Source: Humibacter ginsenosidimutans (GTDB lineage Bacteria > Actinomycetota > Actinomycetes > Actinomycetales > Microbacteriaceae). From it: a stretch of DNA of 64,000 nucleotides. Shown here piece by piece: positions 26,216-35,145 of the stretch. The notes beneath the pieces were generated by a model. That model made no database searches and was not told the DNA's origin. It saw only the letters and a program-made list of their open reading frames with translations. Position 1 is the first letter of the stretch; every line of letters begins with the position of its first letter. The position numbers and the translations under genes were made by a program. The stretch lies in assembly GCF_007859675.1 (NCBI RefSeq), contig NZ_CP042305.1, positions 1,488,001 to 1,552,000 of the forward strand, read 5' to 3'.

Positions 26216-28285
26216 CTACACCGCCAGGCTCTCCTCGAGCTCGTCGATCTTCGCGTCGTCGTCCGCCTGCTCCTGCAGTGCGGAGCGCTCGCGAAGCGGC
26301 GGAGCCTTGAAGAAGATGCTGAGCACGAACGCGACGAGCATCACGATCAGCCCTGTCACGTACACGACGCTCGTCGCCGAGGTGAACCCGGTGAGGAACG
26401 GCGTGGTGAGCCGCTTGTCCGCGCCGTTCAGGAACGACGTGTCGCTCATGCTGGAGCCCGACGACGAGGTGGTGGCTCCGTCGATCTTCCTGGCGATGGT
26501 CGGAACCACCTCATCGACGACCGCCGTGCGCTGCGCGGTGTTCGAGTAGTCGACGGCCAGCTTGCCGTCGATGACCGAGACGCCCGCCTTGGCGGCTGCC
26601 GCGTTCAACGCCTTCTGCGTCGCCGCCGGGAGCGCTGCTGCGACCTGCTGCTTGATCACGGCATCCGCCTGATCGGCGGGCACGGCACCGAGAACGACGG
26701 CCTGCTGCACGCCGGTGGTGACCTGCGCGGTGACCGCCTTCGTCACGGCCGTCTCGACCGAGGAGGTGGCGGCATCCAGCTTCGTACCGACCTGCTTCTC
26801 GATGGGACCGACGATCGGCGTCCAGATCTGCTTCATCACGGCCTTGTTGGCAGGCGCCGTCGCGACGGTCGGGTTCATGGCGGCGTCGAGCGCGGAGGTC
26901 AGGTCGGACTTGTCGGCCATCGCGGTGGAGATGCTGCCAGGCATCACCGAGAACAGCACGGAGAGCAGCACCGCGGTGCCGAGCGTGCCACCGATCTGGC
27001 GGAAGAAGGTGGCGGCGCTGGTGGCGACGCCCATGTCCTTCGGCCGAACAGCGCCCTGCGTGGCCAGCGTGAGCGCCTGCTGGATGAGGCCGAGGCCGAA
27101 TCCGGCGATCACCATGACGCCTGCGAGGAACCAGATCGACGAGTCCACCCTGAGCATGGTGAGCAGGCCGTAGGCGATCGCGACGAGGCCGATGCCGATC
27201 GTGGGGAACCACCGATACTTGCCGGTCTTCGACACGAAGACGCCGGAGCCGATCGAGGCGACCATGAGTCCGCCGATCATCGGCAGCATGGCGAACCCGG
27301 ATGCCGTCGGGTCGAGGCCCACGACGATCTGCAGGTAGAGCGGGATGGTCAGCATCGCGCCGAACATGCCGAAGCCCACGAGGAAGCCGAGCACGGTGGC
27401 CATGGAGAACGTGCCTGAACGGAACAGCTTGAGCGGGATGATGGCATCCTCGCGCATGCGCCATTCGATGATCAGGAACGAGATGAGGCCCAACGCACCG
27501 ATCACGTAGCAGGCGATCGAGCCGGCCGAGGTCCAGCCCCACTCGCGTCCCTGCTCGGCGACCAGCAGGAACGGAACGAGCGTGACGATGACGGCGGATG
27601 CCCCGTACCAGTCGATGCGCGGCCGCACGTGGTCCTTGCCCACCTTCGGCAGGTGCAGGAACATCCACACCATGGCGATCGCGACGAGTCCGATCGGCAC
27701 GTTGATGAGGAACACCCAGCGCCATCCCGTGATGCCGAGGATCGAGCTCGCACCGGCGAACACGCCGCCGATGAGGGGACCGATGACCGACGAGATGCCG
27801 AACACGGCGAGGAAGAAGCCCTGGTACTTCGCACGCTCGCGCGGGGCGAGGATGTCACCCATGATGGCCAGCGGCAGCGACATCAGCGCTCCGGCGCCGA
27901 TGCCCTGGAAGGCGCGGAACGCGGCCAGCTCGATCATCGAGGTCGAGAAGCTGGAGAGCAGCGAGCCGACGATGAACACGGCGATGCCGAACAGGTACAG
28001 CGGCCTGCGGCCGAAGACGTCGGAGAGCTTGCCGTAGATGGGCACCATGATCGTCGACGTGATCATGTAGGCGGTGGTGACCCACGCCTGCTGGTCGAGG
28101 CCGTGAAGGTCATCGCCGATGGTGCGGATGGCCGTGCTCACGATGGTCTGGTCGAGAGAGGCCAGGAACATGCCGGCCATCAGGCCGACGATCACCAGCA
28201 TGATCTGGCGTGGAGACATCACGGGAGAGCGGCGCTCCCCCATGAGTGCGCTGGAGGGCTCCCGCGCGGTGACAGTGGATGACAT
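26216..28285 (-). CDS. DHA2-family (EmrB/QacA-type) drug exporter
   Basis: A 689-residue MFS transporter with 14 helices. The N-terminal region holds ASLDQTIVSTAIRTIGDDL and YGKLSDVFGRRPLYLFG, signatures of the 14-helix drug:proton antiporters. Between the last two helices is a hydrophilic insert of about 180 residues, rich in Ala, Val and Thr. It lies roughly between residues 470 and 650 and is much larger than in EmrB. It should sit outside the membrane. The ATG at 28285 has AAGGAT 5 nt upstream. The tetR gene follows. Drug or metabolite specificity is not known. Confidence 0.9.
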   Translation of the reverse strand: MSSTVTAREPSSALMGERRSPVMSPRQIMLVIVGLMAGMFLASLDQTIVSTAIRTIGDDLHGLDQQAWVTTAYMITSTIMVPIYGKLSDVFGRRPLYLFGIAVFIVGSLLSSFSTSMIELAAFRAFQGIGAGALMSLPLAIMGDILAPRERAKYQGFFLAVFGISSVIGPLIGGVFAGASSILGITGWRWVFLINVPIGLVAIAMVWMFLHLPKVGKDHVRPRIDWYGASAVIVTLVPFLLVAEQGREWGWTSAGSIACYVIGALGLISFLIIEWRMREDAIIPLKLFRSGTFSMATVLGFLVGFGMFGAMLTIPLYLQIVVGLDPTASGFAMLPMIGGLMVASIGSGVFVSKTGKYRWFPTIGIGLVAIAYGLLTMLRVDSSIWFLAGVMVIAGFGLGLIQQALTLATQGAVRPKDMGVATSAATFFRQIGGTLGTAVLLSVLFSVMPGSISTAMADKSDLTSALDAAMNPTVATAPANKAVMKQIWTPIVGPIEKQVGTKLDAATSSVETAVTKAVTAQVTTGVQQAVVLGAVPADQADAVIKQQVAAALPAATQKALNAAAAKAGVSVIDGKLAVDYSNTAQRTAVVDEVVPTIARKIDGATTSSSGSSMSDTSFLNGADKRLTTPFLTGFTSATSVVYVTGLIVMLVAFVLSIFFKAPPLRERSALQEQADDDAKIDELEESLAV

Positions 28286-28346
28286 GGACGATCCTTCGAT
28301 TGGATGAGGCGTGCCCGGTACGCCTTCGATACCCAGGACAACAATA

Positions 28347-28384
28347 TGCAGTACTGCAATATTGCACTCCTGCACTTTAAAGTG
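28347..28384. promoter_or_regulatory. phased TGCA operator array before the DHA2 exporter
   Basis: TGCA occurs at 28347, 28355, 28363 and 28371, an exact 8-bp period. It builds two overlapping perfect 12-bp palindromes (28347-28358 and 28355-28366). A third perfect palindrome, CACTTTAAAGTG, lies at 28373-28384. The block is AT-rich against its surroundings and 62-99 bp before the exporter start. It is the likely TetR operator. Confidence 0.7.
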
Positions 28385-28407
28385 TGCTGGGAATCGTTCC
28401 GCACACG

Positions 28408-28450
28408 CAGCAGCCGGGCGTGAAGAACTCGTCTTCACGCCCGGCTGCTG
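28408..28450. terminator. 19-bp stem hairpin downstream of the amino acid ABC operon
   Basis: A perfect 19-bp stem (28408-28426 with 28432-28450) and 5-nt loop, 12 bp past the stop of the ABC ATPase gene. No T tract. It separates this operon from the promoter region of the DHA2 exporter. Confidence 0.75.
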
Positions 28451-28462
28451 AATATGGATGCG

Positions 28463-29260
28463 CTACAGAACCTTCGAGAGGAACGCCTTCGTGCGCTGGT
28501 GCTGCGGGTTGGTCAGCACCTCCTTGGGATCCCCGGCCTCGACGACGACACCGCCGTCCATGAAGACGACGGAGTCGCCCACCTCGCGGGCGAAGCCCAT
28601 CTCGTGGGTGACGACCACCATGGTCATGCCGGTCTGCGCGAGCCCGCGCATCACGTCGAGCACCTCGCCGACCAGCTCCGGGTCGAGCGCGCTGGTCGGT
28701 TCGTCGAACAGCATCAGCTTCGGGTCCATCGCGAGCGCGCGGGCGATCGCCACACGCTGCTGCTGACCGCCGGAGAGCTGTGACGGGTAGTGCCCGCTCT
28801 GCTGAGCGAGGCCCACCCTGGCGAGCAGTTCTCTGCCGCGCGCGAGCGCATCCGACTTCGACACGCCCTTGACCCGAATGGGCGCCTCGACCACGTTCTC
28901 GAGCGCCGTCATGTGCGGAAACAGGTTGAAGTGCTGAAACACCATGCCGATGTCCCGCCGCTGCCTCGCCGCCTCACTCGGCTTCAGCTCGTAGAGCTTG
29001 TCGCCCTTCTGCCGATAGCCGACCAGCTGACCGTCGACGTAGAGGCGGCCGGCGTCGATGCGCTCCAGGTGGTTGATGCACCGCAAGAAGGTGGACTTGC
29101 CGGATCCGCTCGGCCCGATGACGCACATCACCTCGCCGCGCTGCACCTGCAGCGAGATGGACTTGAGCACCTCGTTGCTGCCGAAGCTCTTCGACAACGT
29201 CACCGCGTCGACCATGGGAACGGATGCTCCGCCCCCCGAACCATGGGCCGTCTCGCTCAA
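28463..29260 (-). CDS. amino acid ABC transporter ATP-binding protein
   Basis: A 265-residue ATPase of the polar amino acid uptake (GlnQ/HisP) type. Walker A is GPSGSGKST (49-57), the signature is LSGGQQQR, Walker B is [14 protein letters not shown], and the H-loop His is in VVVTHEM. An insert ([18 protein letters not shown]) before the Q-loop matches the subgroup for basic or polar amino acids. It overlaps the permease gene by 4 nt, so translation is coupled. A strong hairpin follows. Confidence 0.93.
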   Translation of the reverse strand: MSETAHGSGGGASVPMVDAVTLSKSFGSNEVLKSISLQVQRGEVMCVIGPSGSGKSTFLRCINHLERIDAGRLYVDGQLVGYRQKGDKLYELKPSEAARQRRDIGMVFQHFNLFPHMTALENVVEAPIRVKGVSKSDALARGRELLARVGLAQQSGHYPSQLSGGQQQRVAIARALAMDPKLMLFDEPTSALDPELVGEVLDVMRGLAQTGMTMVVVTHEMGFAREVGDSVVFMDGGVVVEAGDPKEVLTNPQHQRTKAFLSKVL

Positions 29261-30276
29261 TGCACTCCTCCCGTGCCCGCCACGGCCGCCGTCGCGACGT
29301 CCCGCGCCCCCTGTGCACCGCCGTCTCCGTCTCCGTCGCCGCCGCCGACGGCGGGCCTGCCGCGACCGACGCCGCGGGAGAACCGCCGCTCCAGGAAGTA
29401 CTGCCCGACCATCAGGATCGAGGTGAAGAACAGATACCAGAGCGACGCCACGATCAGCAGCGGAATGGGCCTGAACGTCACGGCAGCGATATCACTCGTA
29501 CGGCCGAACAGGTCGAGGGTGAAGGGCACTGCCGCCACCAGCGTGGTGGTCTTCAGCATCGAGATCACCTCGTTGCCCGTCGGCGGGATGATGACCCGCA
29601 TCGACTGCGGAATCACGACCCTGCGCATGGTCTGCCACCACGACATGCCGAGAGCCTTCGCCGCCTCCTCCTGGCCGGGATCGACCGAGAGCAGGCCCGC
29701 GCGCACGATCTCGGCCATGTAGGCCGCCTCGTTGAGCGAGAGACCCACCACGGAGATGAAGAACAGCGGAGGAACCCAGGTGATCGGGATGACCGCCCAC
29801 GTGTGCACGAACGGAATGCCGATCACGACCGTGTTGTAGATGAGGGTGATGAGCCCCCAGAACACCAACTGCACGTACACCGGGGTACCGCGGAACACCC
29901 ACAGGTAGAGCCACGCGACCGCCTTCAGCACCGGGTTCGGCGAGAGGCGCATCACCGCGAGGATCAGCCCGAGGACGATGCCGATGATCATCGAGTAGAC
30001 GGTCAGCTCGAGCGTGACCAACGCCGCCTGGCTGACGCGCTGATCGAAGAGGTACTTTCCGACATCTGGCCAGTCGAAGGCCTTGCGGGAGGCCGCGTCG
30101 AGCACGAACAGCACGAACAGCACGATGAGGATGACCGCGATCGCGATGCGCCACGGATGCCGCAGCTTGACCGCCTTGATCGCCTCGGCCCGTTCGGTCG
30201 GCACGGATGCCGTCGACGGTTCGGGTGGCTTCGGAATGGAGGTCTCCGGAGCACCTGACTCTGGCGAGTCGCTCAT
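29257..30276 (-). CDS. amino acid ABC transporter permease
   Basis: A 339-residue membrane protein of the HisMQ type. After a charged, Pro-rich N-terminal 50 residues come five to six helices. The EAA loop reads [20 protein letters not shown], the contact site for the ATPase. [15 protein letters not shown] is also typical. Since it is one subunit with no second permease gene, it probably works as a homodimer. The Gly/Asp-rich tail of about 35 residues is unusual. The ATG at 30276 lies 7 bp after the end of the binding-protein gene. Confidence 0.92.
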   Translation of the reverse strand: MSDSPESGAPETSIPKPPEPSTASVPTERAEAIKAVKLRHPWRIAIAVILIVLFVLFVLDAASRKAFDWPDVGKYLFDQRVSQAALVTLELTVYSMIIGIVLGLILAVMRLSPNPVLKAVAWLYLWVFRGTPVYVQLVFWGLITLIYNTVVIGIPFVHTWAVIPITWVPPLFFISVVGLSLNEAAYMAEIVRAGLLSVDPGQEEAAKALGMSWWQTMRRVVIPQSMRVIIPPTGNEVISMLKTTTLVAAVPFTLDLFGRTSDIAAVTFRPIPLLIVASLWYLFFTSILMVGQYFLERRFSRGVGRGRPAVGGGDGDGDGGAQGARDVATAAVAGTGGVH

Positions 30277-30283
30277 GGCGTTC

Positions 30284-31191
30284 CTACTGCTTCGAGGCCG
30301 CGTCGACTTCGGCCTGCGTGACGGCGCCGTCATCGACGCCCCACTTCTTCAGGATCTTCGTGTAGCTGCCGTCGTCGATCAGGGACTGCAGCGCGTTCTT
30401 GATCACATCGGTGAGCTTGGAGCCCTTGTCGACCGCGATGCCGTACGGAGCGACATCGAACGTCTTGCCTGCGGCCTGGATCTTGTCCTTCTGCTTGCTG
30501 ATCGCGTACTCCGTGATCGGGGAGTCGGCGCTCATGGCATCCACCGGCCGAGGACGAGGGCGTTGGTCGCCTGGTCCTGACCGTCGTACTTGAACACCTG
30601 GATGGCGGGCTTGCCTGCTTGAGTGCACGCCTTCGACTTCGCGGGCACCTCGTCGGTGTCCTCGTAGGTTCCGGCCTCGACGGCGACCTTCAGGCCGCAC
30701 GCGTTGTCGGGGTCGACGGTCTTGCCGATCTGCGAGGCCCAGAGGATGCCCGCGTTGTAATAGTTGACGAAGTCGACCTGCTTCTCCCGCTCGGTGGTGT
30801 CGGTGAACGACGAGACCCCGAGGTCGTAACGGCCTCCGGTGATGGACGGGATGATGTTGTCGAACTTGGCGATCGTGTAGTTCATCTTCACGCCGAGCTT
30901 GGCGCCGATCGCGTTGGCGAGATCGATGTCCCAGCCGATGGGCTTGCCGCTGGTGTCCTTGTACTCGTTCGGCGCGTACGTGGCGTCGACACCGACCGTG
31001 AGCTGACCGGACTTGGCGATGTCCGACGGCAGGGTCTTGGCGAGCGCGTCGTCCTTCTTCACGCCGTACGGGTTGGAGGCTGCGGAACCGGAGCCCGAGC
31101 CGGAGCCCGACCCGCCCGAGTTGTCCACGCATCCGGTGAGCAGGAGCGCCGTGGCCACGGCGACCACCGGGAGCGCATATCGAATTCGCAT
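30284..31191 (-). pseudogene. amino acid ABC transporter substrate-binding lipoprotein, frameshifted
   Basis: The first frame (31191 to 30532) gives a signal peptide with lipobox LLLTGC, a Gly-Ser linker, and a type 2 periplasmic-binding fold (LTVGVDATYAPNEY, GWDIDLANAIGAKLGVKM). It stops after GRWMP. The missing end continues in another frame as VDAMSADSPITEYAISK through SYTKILKKWGVDDG to a stop at 30284. One base is absent between 30543 and 30544 (CGG-TGG where CGG-GTG is expected). Without this change the protein would be about 302 residues, the normal length. Either the gene is broken in this strain or the base was lost in sequencing. Confidence 0.85.
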
Positions 31192-31403
31192 GTGTGTATG
31201 ACCTTCCTCGTCGTTGAGGCGCGACGCGTGCTGTGATCACGTCGACGGGTCGCCTGGAATGACGACTGACTGCAGGAAAGTCTACGTAATTCGCGGGGCT
31301 CACCAGGTGGCGATCGGGTTCGTGCACCTCACGAAAACGCTACGATCTTCGCGTTTCACGCACGTTTCGTGCGGAAAGCGGCCCGACGGCGAACAATCAC
31401 GTG

Positions 31404-31540
31404 CTCGCGGCTTCGCCGCTCAACACCTTCCATCGGCTCGGCGCCCCAGTCAGGTGTACTCGCGGCTTCGCCGCTCAACACCTTCCATCAGCTCGGCCGA
31501 ACGAGCGAGCTCGTTCGGCTCTCGCCTCAGTCAGGTGTAC
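31404..31540. repeat. two direct repeats with hairpin, reaching into the FMN reductase gene
   Basis: This fills most of the 339-bp gap before the FMN reductase stop. A CTCGCGGCTTCGCCGCTCAA unit plus CACCTTCCATC occurs at 31404-31434 and again at 31459-31489. Each copy is followed, at different distances, by CAGTCAGGTGTAC (31447-31459 and 31528-31540). The second also holds a 10-bp hairpin (31497-31506 with 31509-31518). The last 10 bp encode the end of the neighbouring protein. From 31192 to 31403 I see only the promoter side of the binding-protein gene. Confidence 0.75.
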
Positions 31541-32184
31541 AGCCGCACCGTGCGCTGGGGCTCCTGCGGTGCGACCGGCGCCGAGCCGGGCAACGCGACC
31601 TGCTCTCCCTCGTCGAGCGCCTGCCGGATGCGGCGCTTCTCCTGCACGCTCGAGGTGATGAGCGGCAGACCGCGGCGGATGGATGTCTTGATGCGCTCCA
31701 CAAGAAGCGGCGAGTCGATGCGGTAGTCGTTGAAATCGGACTCGTGCGCGTAGACCCCGACCGGCAGGGTGAGCGCCTGGAAGAACCCGAACAGCGGCCT
31801 CAGCTGGTGCTCGACGATGAGCGAGTGCCGTTCGCTGCCGCCGCTTGCCGCCAGCAGCACGGGGGTGTCGACGAGCGCGTACTGGTCGACGAAGTCGAAG
31901 AAGTGCTTGAACAGCCCGGTGAACGACGCGCGATACACGGGCGAAGCGACGACGAGCAGGTCGGCGGTCTCGACACGGCGCAGCTCGTCTTCGACGGAAC
32001 GCGGCAGCTCCGAGCGATTCAGCACGCCCGCGAACTGCGGGCCGACATCCGTGATGCGGATCACGTGCGAGGAGACCTCGAGCTCCTCGGCGAGCTGCCG
32101 CAGGATCTCGTCGATGAGCACATCGGTCTTCGACGGGTTGTGCAGGCTGCCGGAGACGGCGACGACGCTCAGCGGCTCGGTCAT
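31531..32184 (-). CDS. NADPH-dependent FMN reductase (MsuE/SsuE-like)
   Basis: A 217-residue flavodoxin-like flavin reductase. It opens with VVAVSGSLHNPSKT, the FMN phosphate loop, and has VVASPVYRASFTGLFKHFFD, typical of MsuE/SsuE-like proteins that supply reduced flavin to two-component monooxygenases. The ATG at 32184 was chosen because the flavin loop then starts at residue 8. The C-terminal LYT is encoded inside a repeat element, so the true family end may have been replaced. No monooxygenase adjoins it. Confidence 0.85.
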   Translation of the reverse strand: MTEPLSVVAVSGSLHNPSKTDVLIDEILRQLAEELEVSSHVIRITDVGPQFAGVLNRSELPRSVEDELRRVETADLLVVASPVYRASFTGLFKHFFDFVDQYALVDTPVLLAASGGSERHSLIVEHQLRPLFGFFQALTLPVGVYAHESDFNDYRIDSPLLVERIKTSIRRGLPLITSSVQEKRRIRQALDEGEQVALPGSAPVAPQEPQRTVRLYT

Positions 32185-32337
32185 GCGTGAGTCCTCTCGA
32201 TCACGGTGCTCGCGGGGGCGGCTGCCCGATGGCATCCCGAAGCGGATCCGTTACGAGACTATGCACGGTGCGAAACGTGCGCGCGCGAGCCCGTCACACG
32301 ACGACACGTATTCCACACCGCCGCGGCGCGGCGCCCG

Positions 32338-34065
32338 CTATGCCCCCGCGACGATCTCCCGCAGCGCCTCGCGCCGCTTCGCCTGCTCGATCGGGTCGGG
32401 AACGGGAAGAGATGCCAGCAGCTTGCGCGTGTAGTCATCCTTCGGCGAGCCCAGCACCTGTTCGCCCGTGCCCTCTTCGACCAGTCGGCCGTGGTGCATC
32501 ACCGCGATGCGGTCGGCGACGATGTCGACGACCGCGAGGTCGTGGCTGATGAAAAGGCAGGCGAAGCCGAACTCCTTCTGCAGGTCGGCGAAGACCTCGA
32601 GAACGCGCTGCTGCACCGACACGTCGAGTGCGCTGGTCGGCTCGTCGGCGATGAGCAGCGGCGGCTTCAGCGCGATGCCGCGCGCCAGGCTGGCGCGCTG
32701 CCGCTGACCACCGGAGAGCTCGTGCGGATACCTGTCGCCGTACGCCCGCGGCAGTTGCACGGCCTCGAGCAGCTCGTCGACGCGGGAACGGGCATCCGCC
32801 GCGTTCTCGGCCCTGCCGTGCACGATGAACGGCTCGGCGACGCACTGCGCGATCGTGAGCAGCGGGTTGAAGCTCGACGCCGGGTCTTGGAACACGAACC
32901 CGACGCGGTCGCGCACCGGGCGGAAGTGCCGCTCGGCGATGCCGTTCATCTCGTGCCCGAGCACGCTCAGCGAGCCGCCGGTGACCTTGGTGAGACCGGC
33001 GATGGCACGCCCGATCGTGGTCTTGCCCGAGCCGGACTCGCCCACCAGTCCGAGCACCTCGCCCGGTCGGATGGCGAAGTCAACGCCATCCACTGCGACG
33101 AAGCCCTTCTGCCCGAGACGGCCCGGGTACTGGATGCGCAGCCCCGACGCCTTCACCACCGGCTCGGACTCTGCCCAGCCGTCAGGTCGTGCCTGTGCAC
33201 GTGCCCGCGCCGTCGCCGTGCCCTCGCCGATGCGCGGCACTGCGCCGAGCAGCCGCTTCGTGTACTCCTGGCGCGGGGAGGCGAACAGGGTGGTGGCCTC
33301 CGCCTCTTCGACGAGCTTGCCGTTGTACATCACGGCGACCCGGTCTGCGAGATCGGCGACCACGCCCATGTTGTGCGTGATGAGCACGATGGCCGACCCG
33401 AACTCCTCGCGACAGCGCCGCAGCAGGTCGAGGATCTCGGCCTGCACGGTCACGTCGAGCGCCGTCGTCGGCTCGTCAGCCACGATCAGGCGCGGCCCGA
33501 GCACGAGCGCCATGGCGATGACGATGCGCTGCTTCTGCCCGCCGGAGAACTGGTGCGGGTAGTAGTCCACCCGGGTCTCCGGCTCGGGGATACCCACCTT
33601 GCGCAGGATCTCGATGGTCTGGGCTCGACCCTCCTTCTTCGAGATCTTGTGGTGCGCGCGCAGTCCCTCGGCGATCTGCCAGCCCACCTTGAACACCGGG
33701 TTCAACGCGGTGGACGGCTCCTGGAACACCATCGAGACCGCGGGACCGCGCACGGCGCGCAGCTGCTTGTTGCTGAGGGTGACGACATCCACCTCGCCCT
33801 TGGCCGTGCTCAGCAGCACGGCGCCCGATGAGGTGGCCGTCTCCGGCAGCAGCCCGAGGATGGTGCGCGCCGTGACCGTCTTGCCGCTTCCCGACTCGCC
33901 GACGATGGCGAGCACCTCTCCTGGCGACACGTGCAGGCTCACGCCGTCGACGGCCTTCACCGCTCCGGCGTCGGTGGAGAACGACACGGTCAGATCGTCG
34001 ATGCGCACCGCGTCTTTCGGTGCAGAGGATGTCTGGGGCTCCGTCGCCGCACTGTTCGCGTTCAC
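32338..34065 (-). CDS. peptide/nickel-type ABC transporter, two fused ATPase domains
   Basis: A 575-residue protein with two complete ATPase domains in one chain, equivalent to DppD plus DppF. Walker A motifs GESGSGKT lie at residues 56-63 and 342-349. The first signature is FSGGQKQR with VADEPTTALDV, the second LSGGQRQR with [11 protein letters not shown] linker of about 20 Ala/Arg residues joins them. It powers import through the DppB/DppC channel. The GTG at 34065 overlaps the permease gene by 4 nt. The open frame upstream of it lies over that gene and is not coding. A gap of 153 bp follows before the FMN reductase gene. Confidence 0.93.
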   Translation of the reverse strand: MNANSAATEPQTSSAPKDAVRIDDLTVSFSTDAGAVKAVDGVSLHVSPGEVLAIVGESGSGKTVTARTILGLLPETATSSGAVLLSTAKGEVDVVTLSNKQLRAVRGPAVSMVFQEPSTALNPVFKVGWQIAEGLRAHHKISKKEGRAQTIEILRKVGIPEPETRVDYYPHQFSGGQKQRIVIAMALVLGPRLIVADEPTTALDVTVQAEILDLLRRCREEFGSAIVLITHNMGVVADLADRVAVMYNGKLVEEAEATTLFASPRQEYTKRLLGAVPRIGEGTATARARAQARPDGWAESEPVVKASGLRIQYPGRLGQKGFVAVDGVDFAIRPGEVLGLVGESGSGKTTIGRAIAGLTKVTGGSLSVLGHEMNGIAERHFRPVRDRVGFVFQDPASSFNPLLTIAQCVAEPFIVHGRAENAADARSRVDELLEAVQLPRAYGDRYPHELSGGQRQRASLARGIALKPPLLIADEPTSALDVSVQQRVLEVFADLQKEFGFACLFISHDLAVVDIVADRIAVMHHGRLVEEGTGEQVLGSPKDDYTRKLLASLPVPDPIEQAKRREALREIVAGA

Positions 34066-35144
34066 TCGCGCACCTCGATTCCCTCTTCCTCGATGCCCGA
34101 GCCGGGCTCGAGTCCGTCGAGTCCACCGGGCGCCATGTTCGGCCCGCCGGGCACGACGCTGATGTCGGCCGTCTCGCCCGCCGCGGCCGCGACGGCCCGC
34201 CTGCCGCGCAGTCGCGGGTCGGCGAGGTCGTTGAGGCTCTCGCCGACGAGCGTGATGCCGAGCACCACGAGCACGATCGCGAGGCCGGGGTAGAGCGCCG
34301 TCCACCAGATGCCGCTCGTCACGTCGGCGATGGCCTTGTTGAGGTCGTAGCCCCACTCGCTCGCCGACGACGGCTCGATGCCGAAGCCCAGGAAGCCCAG
34401 GCCCGCGAGCGTGAGGATGGCCTCCGATGCGTTGAGCGTGAAGATCAGCGGCAGCGTGCGCGTGGAGTTGCGGAACACGTGCTTGAACATGATGCGGCCG
34501 GTGGATGCCCCGATTACCTTCGCCGACTCGACGTACGCCTCCGCCTTGATGCGCACCGCCTCGGCGCGCGTCACGCGGAAGTACTGCGGAATGTAGACGA
34601 CGGTGATGGAGATGGCGGCGGCGAAGATGCCGCCCCACAGGTTGGACTGTCCGCCGGAGATGACGATCGACATCACGATCGCCAGGAGCAGCGTCGGGAA
34701 CGCGTAGATCGCGTCGCAGATGACGACGAGCACGCGGTCGATCCATCCGCCGAGGTAGCCGGAGACGAGACCGAGCAGGACGCCGGCGAAGATCGACAGG
34801 ATCACGGCCACGACGATCACGAGGGCCGCGGTCTGCGCTCCCCACAGCACACGGGAGAACACGTCGTAGCCGCCGACCGTCGTTCCCCAGATGTGCTCAG
34901 GGCTCGGCGGCTGCTGCGAACCGAAGTCCTTGCCGTTCGCGCCGTGCAGCTGGGCGAAGCCGTAGGGCGCGATGAGCGGAGCGAAGATCGCGACCAGCAC
35001 GAACACGGCGGTGATGACGAGGCCGGTCACGAGCATCCCGCGCTGCACCCCGACGGACTGCCGCACCTGGTGCACGATGGGCAGCCTCGACCAGATGCTG
35101 CGCTTGCGCGGCGCGAGCACCGGCACGGTGGCGGTGGTCGTCAT
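34062..35144 (-). CDS. peptide/nickel-type ABC transporter permease (DppC-like)
   Basis: A 360-residue membrane protein with about six helices. The N-terminal OppC-type region is followed by the transport domain with the EAA loop AKVIGASTGRIMFKHVFRN. HIWGTTVGGYDVFSRVLWG is a DppC mark. The last 50 residues are an acidic Gly/Pro-rich tail not found in E. coli DppC. It starts one base after the DppB stop and overlaps the ATPase gene, so this is one tightly coupled operon. Confidence 0.93.
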   Translation of the reverse strand: MTTTATVPVLAPRKRSIWSRLPIVHQVRQSVGVQRGMLVTGLVITAVFVLVAIFAPLIAPYGFAQLHGANGKDFGSQQPPSPEHIWGTTVGGYDVFSRVLWGAQTAALVIVVAVILSIFAGVLLGLVSGYLGGWIDRVLVVICDAIYAFPTLLLAIVMSIVISGGQSNLWGGIFAAAISITVVYIPQYFRVTRAEAVRIKAEAYVESAKVIGASTGRIMFKHVFRNSTRTLPLIFTLNASEAILTLAGLGFLGFGIEPSSASEWGYDLNKAIADVTSGIWWTALYPGLAIVLVVLGITLVGESLNDLADPRLRGRRAVAAAAGETADISVVPGGPNMAPGGLDGLEPGSGIEEEGIEVRE

Positions 35145-35145
35145 G

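Noticed and set aside
34066..34845. Upstream extension of the fused ATPase gene
   Set aside because: It covers the DppC-like gene in another frame. The ATPase homology starts just after the GTG at 34065.
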